Shown: piece after piece, positions 59,850 to 64,000 of the stretch
Layout: the number at the start of each line of letters is the position of its first letter
How positions within the stretch are numbered: the stretch's first letter is position 1
Assembly: GCA_964019415.1 (NCBI GenBank)
Contig: OZ025877.1
Span: forward strand, 4,538,742 to 4,602,741
Source of the DNA: Ianthella basta
Lineage: Eukaryota > Porifera > Demospongiae > Verongiida > Ianthellidae
Reading direction: 5' to 3'
DNA length: 64,000 nt
The notes under the pieces: model-generated
The model's input: only the letters and a program-made list of their open reading frames with translations
Database searches by the model: none
What the model was told of the DNA's origin: nothing
Position numbers and translations under genes: made by a program

Positions 59850-59945
59850 TGTTGGAGGTATGCGCGTAACATATATAACATTTGATCCATTCATTTTTTC
59901 AAAATTACTGGTTTATCTTTGCTGCTGTGAACTTTATATATACCA
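59850..59945 (-). promoter_or_regulatory. Duplicated promoter/leader of the 50-kb 7TM gene, upstream of the ectodomain-7TM gene
   Basis: Read on the - strand: TATATATAAAG, then TTCACAGCAGCAAAGAT, AAACCAGTAATTTTGA, then ATGAATGGATCAAATG, the first five codons (MNGSN) of the 50-kb receptor. After this the match breaks and continues with TATGTTACGCGCATA and CCTCCAACATA, text that lies upstream in the other gene. It is thus a rearranged copy of that gene's 5' end. It sits 140-200 bp before the ectodomain-7TM exon in the right orientation to drive it. Confidence 0.7.
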
Positions 59946-59949
59946 AGTT

Positions 59950-62650
59950 GTGTCCTAATCTGGTATTTGAGAATACCTGTGGGTAATACCTCATACACAG
60001 GTATGTAGGCAGCCACATAATTATGAGTGTATTACATCACTTTCCCAACAGTCCTTAGTACACTACCAATGTAACTATCTCTATGTAAATGTACGGTGTA
60101 CAAGGCATTCATGGGACGTACCGGAAATCCTGGGTAGATCACCTACAGCTGAGAGCTTGATGACATAGGCACCCCTATACATGCATATGCTGACTGAGCT
60201 AAAGTGTGGAACAATGGGGAAGTACAGAAGTGTCCCTGATAGGTCACCTCATACCGGGTAAATCACAGGGATCATGTGATGTAGTTCATTCCAATCCCAC
60301 CATACATACCACCCTTACAGTATATCCTAAATGAACACCAGGCCAGGCCTAGGGGTAGTGGTTTGGCTATGACTGTTTGTTCTCTCATAGTGCCTTATAT
60401 ACAAGCATTGTGGAAGGCATGCATAGCTATGAAACAGTCAGGTGGCATGCTACATAATGTACCTGTCAGGTATTCCTACTCAATTCACACTTATAGAAGC
60501 AATGGAATCCACTAAAGATATTTTAATAATGTGCAAAATACAATATTGATGACACATTGAAGCTAATTCCTAAGTGTGACATACCTTCAGCTGCCTTCAG
60601 TCCTGATCATGATGATCAACAGTGTATGCATCATAATAGTGCTGCTTGCTTAGGGAAAGTAGTACAATGTGTGAAGGGGGGGGGGGGGGTTGAATTGTGT
60701 GCTGTCTGTGCATGTGTGTGTGTTTGTATGTGGGTGTGTGGGTGTGTCCGTGATGTCAATATACAATTTTGACAAAGTCAAATTGATACATCAGTCCATC
60801 ATGGACAAAGGCACAAGTACACACACAGTCTATCAGTGCAAGCTTGTCAATCGCAATTGCCTATATGGACTTCCACACGTCATAATATCTATGCTCACAG
60901 CACTCAATGAGTACTGTATTGTACCTGCCACTGTGCTACGTATGTCTATGTAGCACTGTTCAAGAGCTCATAATGCAGCCAACATTGGTGGCACACTGGA
61001 CTATTGAAATGGCCAATGACCCATATAGGATGGTGTGAAAATCAATGTTTGTGCAGTGCATACTATTACATGTGTATTTGCTTGCATCTCTTTCTCCCGT
61101 GTATGTATATAAGTGTGCTTTTACTTGTGCTTGTGCCTGTGTCTGTGTGTATGCACATCTGCATATTATCATTGTGCTATACTTAGTCTATCTGAATTCC
61201 TTTTGCAATACCGGTTTTCAGGTTTTGACTTATCTGATTATTGAAAATTGATATGTATGCCATTTGCATTTGGCTGTAGGCATAGTAAGCTGAAAGCTGA
61301 AAATGGATTGGTCATATGGTACTCACCCTGAAGTCTGGGAACAGCAGATTGGATTGTAAGCATTGCAACAGATCCTACGCTGGACAGTCAAATGATCACT
61401 GGCAACATAATTATGCATGCCTGCAATAGTATCAGTGAGCATTGTTTACTGGTGACTTCAACATGTCTGAGCCGGCTCAGCACGGCATGACCACCAGGTC
61501 ATAAAATAGACTAGCTAAATGCAACTGCGCTGGACTCATGTCCAACTTGCACCAGAGATTGTACTTGGAGTCCTGGTATATGTTATACATTCACAACGAG
61601 ACCCCTTCAACAGAGGATATGCCCTTCTTTGCATCTGTCCACTATGCCCTATTGAACCACCATTGACAGTCAAATTCACCCTATCACTCTCGCACAGTCC
61701 TGTTTACCTCCACCATCTCACCCATCGCCCCCATCATCACTACATCCCACTCTTACCTAGGGTGTAGAGCCCTACCTAGTTCAGCATGTCTAAAGCCATG
61801 CCACTACTTCCCACTTCCTAACACATAACCATGCAGAGTGCCATGCTGCAAAGTTGTGGTCACCTTTGTACAGTCCCTGCCCAAAGCATGATATGACTTA
61901 GTTCCGACTTCCAACAAATAGCAATAAGTAGCTATGGCTGCAGGTAAAGTACTTACATATAATTTTGATATTATTCATACTACAGAAATACCTCCATATT
62001 GTATAGTGGGAAGTAGGAAGTAGTATCATGCATGCTATTAACTTAACATAATTGCTATTGCTTGGACAGCAGTTGGCTGCAACTTCAAAAACAGCCATGC
62101 TTAAAGTGACACCTCTTAATTAATTTGATCTAGTCCAAGCACATTATGTATGCACATGTAACATTGCTTTCCATTTCCCACCAACTGGCCAATACATAGC
62201 AATCCCTGGGTTTGGGACACCACTTCCTTCTTTGCTTCCTCAATGCACAATAGGATATGACCATGACAGGACATTGCTAGGCAAACGAGGCATGCATGGC
62301 CATGCAATGATATGAATGCTATTGTGCAAATGTTAAGACAGCATACAGAAGCTTCTCAGCAGCAATTAAATTATACTGGATGGCCTCACAATTGGGCACA
62401 TAACTGTAACTCATTCTTGAAATAATAATAGAAGCTAGGATAATCACTAGTCCCACATAATTATAGCCAGCCAGTTTTCCACTGCATATTTGTATTCTAC
62501 TCGAGCGAAACCCAAGTGGCAAAGACTGTAGGTATACGTAATTACTGAACTTTTGCCTACCATGCAGCTTGCAACACCAGTGATGCATGATGTCTCACCA
62601 TAATATCCAGCAATTACCCTTCTATACATATAAGGTTAAAGTTTTGCGTA
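59950..62650. other. Gene-poor stretch
   Basis: No gene model supported. Holds a run of about 14 G (about 60677-60690) followed by a GT-rich tract to about 60750. Open frames here lack splice sites and domains. Confidence 0.45.
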
Positions 62651-62659
62651 AATGACGTA

Positions 62660-62715
62660 ACCCCATTCCGGTCATGTGGGCAATAGTTGGAGGTTTGCGC
62701 ATAACATATATATCT
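62660..62715 (-). promoter_or_regulatory. Third copy of the 7TM leader motif
   Basis: On the - strand TATATATGTTATGCGCAAAC, CTCCAACTATTG, CCCACATGACCGG matches the 51.11-51.18 kb leader (TATATGTTACGCGCATA, CCTCCAACTATTG, CCACGTGACCGG). No receptor frame follows on this strand nearby, so it is an orphan copy or a repeat that was also used as a leader. Confidence 0.55.
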
Positions 62716-63610
62716 TGCCTCTGCAGTAGCTTACTTCAAGTATGCACCTCATCACAATCTATAACTTAGATTGTAGATAGATACAACTAAGCAAAATGTG
62801 TTTGTAAAAGTGCCCAATGCAGCAATGTGTATTGCCCTAGAAATCCCAATTTGCTTGCTTCTCGGCTGACAACATGCATTTCCAAATTATTATACTCTTC
62901 TATAGGGCATCCAGCTAATAACAGCCATTCCATCTCCATTGAATTCACCCTGTGACAAATTAACTAGTGTGTTTATAGGGCCTGAGTGCTCGTTGAATAG
63001 AGTCCTATCAAATCATGATCATGCATTAATTCCCATTATAGATACGCAATTACAAAGATGTCACAAAAACTGTAATGCTAACACAGACTGCATGTCAGGT
63101 ACATATGTTATGTCGCAGTGAAGCATGAAATATATTCATTACAATACTTGTGGTTACACCTCCAATTCTTAGGCACCACACAGCATCACATGGCTTACCA
63201 GCAAGCAGTCTTTTCATCTGTGCACCAATGTGTATTGTATTTCATATATGGCACGTTGGGGACGTACTATATAGACATCTGCTAGATGACGTCATGCCTG
63301 AAAGCTTGAATGGCATCAATGCCAACCATAAGCTAAAGTCAAATGTCTGGAACAATGAGGAAATATGGAGATTCCCAAGCTGGTGGATTACCTTATACCC
63401 AGCAGATCATGATCATAGAGCTCACATTCATTCAATGGAAATCATGTAAGAATGACAACATATATAGCATCCCTGCATACATTTGAATTGCATTCGAACA
63501 CCAATGAGTGGTTTGGCCATTACACCTCACAATGAATAATGCATGATTCCCATTGTAGAGCACACCAATCATTACAAGGGATGCGACTAGTAGAGCGGCT
63601 CCTCACTCAT
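62716..63610. other. Spacer without recognised genes
   Basis: Nothing coding is recognised; short frames at 62939 and 63150 have no support. Confidence 0.4.
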
Positions 63611-63612
63611 TC

Positions 63613-63682
63613 TAGCCTCGTTCCCAGGCCGTCCAAGTTAATTAGCGCGCTAATTAACTTGGACGGCCTGGGAACGAGGCTA
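63613..63682. repeat. 70-bp perfect palindrome
   Basis: Two 35-bp arms are exact reverse complements with no spacer; the centre is ATTAGCG|CGCTAAT and the outer ends are TAGCCTCGTTCCCAGGCC. Similar end sequences occur at about 53671 (AGCCTCGTACCCAGGCC) and 7097 (TAGCCTTGTACCAGGCC). It is probably a minimal fold-back element made of two joined terminal repeats. Confidence 0.95.
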
Positions 63683-64000
63683 CACTCATTCACTCCCTCA
63701 CTCAGTGTCTCACTTAATCCAATCAATTTGCTACCTGATATGTAGGGTTTGCTCTTACATGCAGTTTGCTGCACTGTCCAATTTCTCAGACACAATACAG
63801 CTGTAGTGTGTGCAACTTATGAGTAAATGAAAGCTTGCACACTTTGTGTTTGCTATTTCCTTGCAACTAAGGCCAATCGGTGGTCAGATGATGTCAGTAG
63901 GATTCTATTACCGTTAAACCACTACAGTGCTCAACTGAAGGCAGATGGAATCACTTCAAGTGATGGTACACACACTACCCTAGCTTCAATTACAGCCACA
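63683..64000. other. Window end without recognised genes
   Basis: Nothing recognised in the last ~320 bases. Confidence 0.4.

Overview
The window reads as animal nuclear DNA, most likely from a sponge (demosponge) or a similar early-branching marine invertebrate. This is inferred from short GT-AG introns, one-domain-per-exon CCP/SRCR receptor genes, intron-poor 7TM genes, many microsatellites, and a mixture of non-LTR retroelements, fold-back repeats and decayed DNA transposons. I saw no bacterial operons, rRNA, intact tRNA or CRISPR. All multi-exon models below were spliced by hand from acceptor/donor sites and checked for phase continuity. No transcript data were available.

Layout. (1) 0-30 kb is a cluster of modular surface-receptor genes on the + strand. 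Gene A (174-4660, 5' end outside the window) has CCP modules, one membrane helix and a tyrosine-rich tail. Gene B (8561-16581) has a signal peptide, an EMI domain and four CCP modules; its 3' end is not identified. Gene C (22437-29309) has a signal peptide, three SRCR modules, CCP modules, and a helix and tail nearly identical to those of gene A. The tails of A and C share an ITAM-like tyrosine pair. Gene C carries three broken but phase-symmetric exons. All module exons in A, B and C are phase 1 at both ends, so exons could be skipped, duplicated or joined between genes. (2) Two retroelements sit in this cluster with clear target-site duplications: a reverse transcriptase with a C-terminal zinc finger and endonuclease-like region (12695-15971) and a 5'-truncated LINE (17721-19049). 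(3) A segmental duplication links 2.6-5.9 kb to 25.8-30.5 kb. It carried along the last two exons of WDR76, leaving a relic at 5147-5875 while the working gene lies at 29787-34513 (- strand, 11 exons, 484 aa). A broken fibrinogen-like domain lies at 6.4-6.9 kb.

(4) 36.5-40.7 kb is a graveyard of transposon-type genes (integrase core, HECT C-lobe, hAT dimerisation region, and a 'KRYP' type N-terminal domain). (5) 43.0-44.0 kb holds an intact single-exon 7TM receptor; a paralog lies at 50.1-51.1 kb on the other strand. (6) 44.8-48.7 kb encodes a 621-residue RING - TRAF-type zinc finger - coiled coil - macro domain protein, an unusual combination joining ubiquitin-ligase-type modules to an ADP-ribose-binding fold. 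(7) 57.3-59.7 kb holds a third membrane gene with an N-terminal ectodomain and 7 helices; a duplicated copy of the promoter/leader of the 50.1-kb receptor lies just upstream. (8) The rest (51-57 kb, 60-64 kb) is mostly gene-poor, with tandem repeats and a 70-bp perfect palindrome.

Taken together, the window contains recognition receptors (CCP/SRCR/EMI/FReD) with a putative phosphotyrosine signalling tail, GPCR-like receptors, and a TRAF-like protein with a macro domain. All are plausible parts of innate sensing, but no functional link between them is shown by the sequence.
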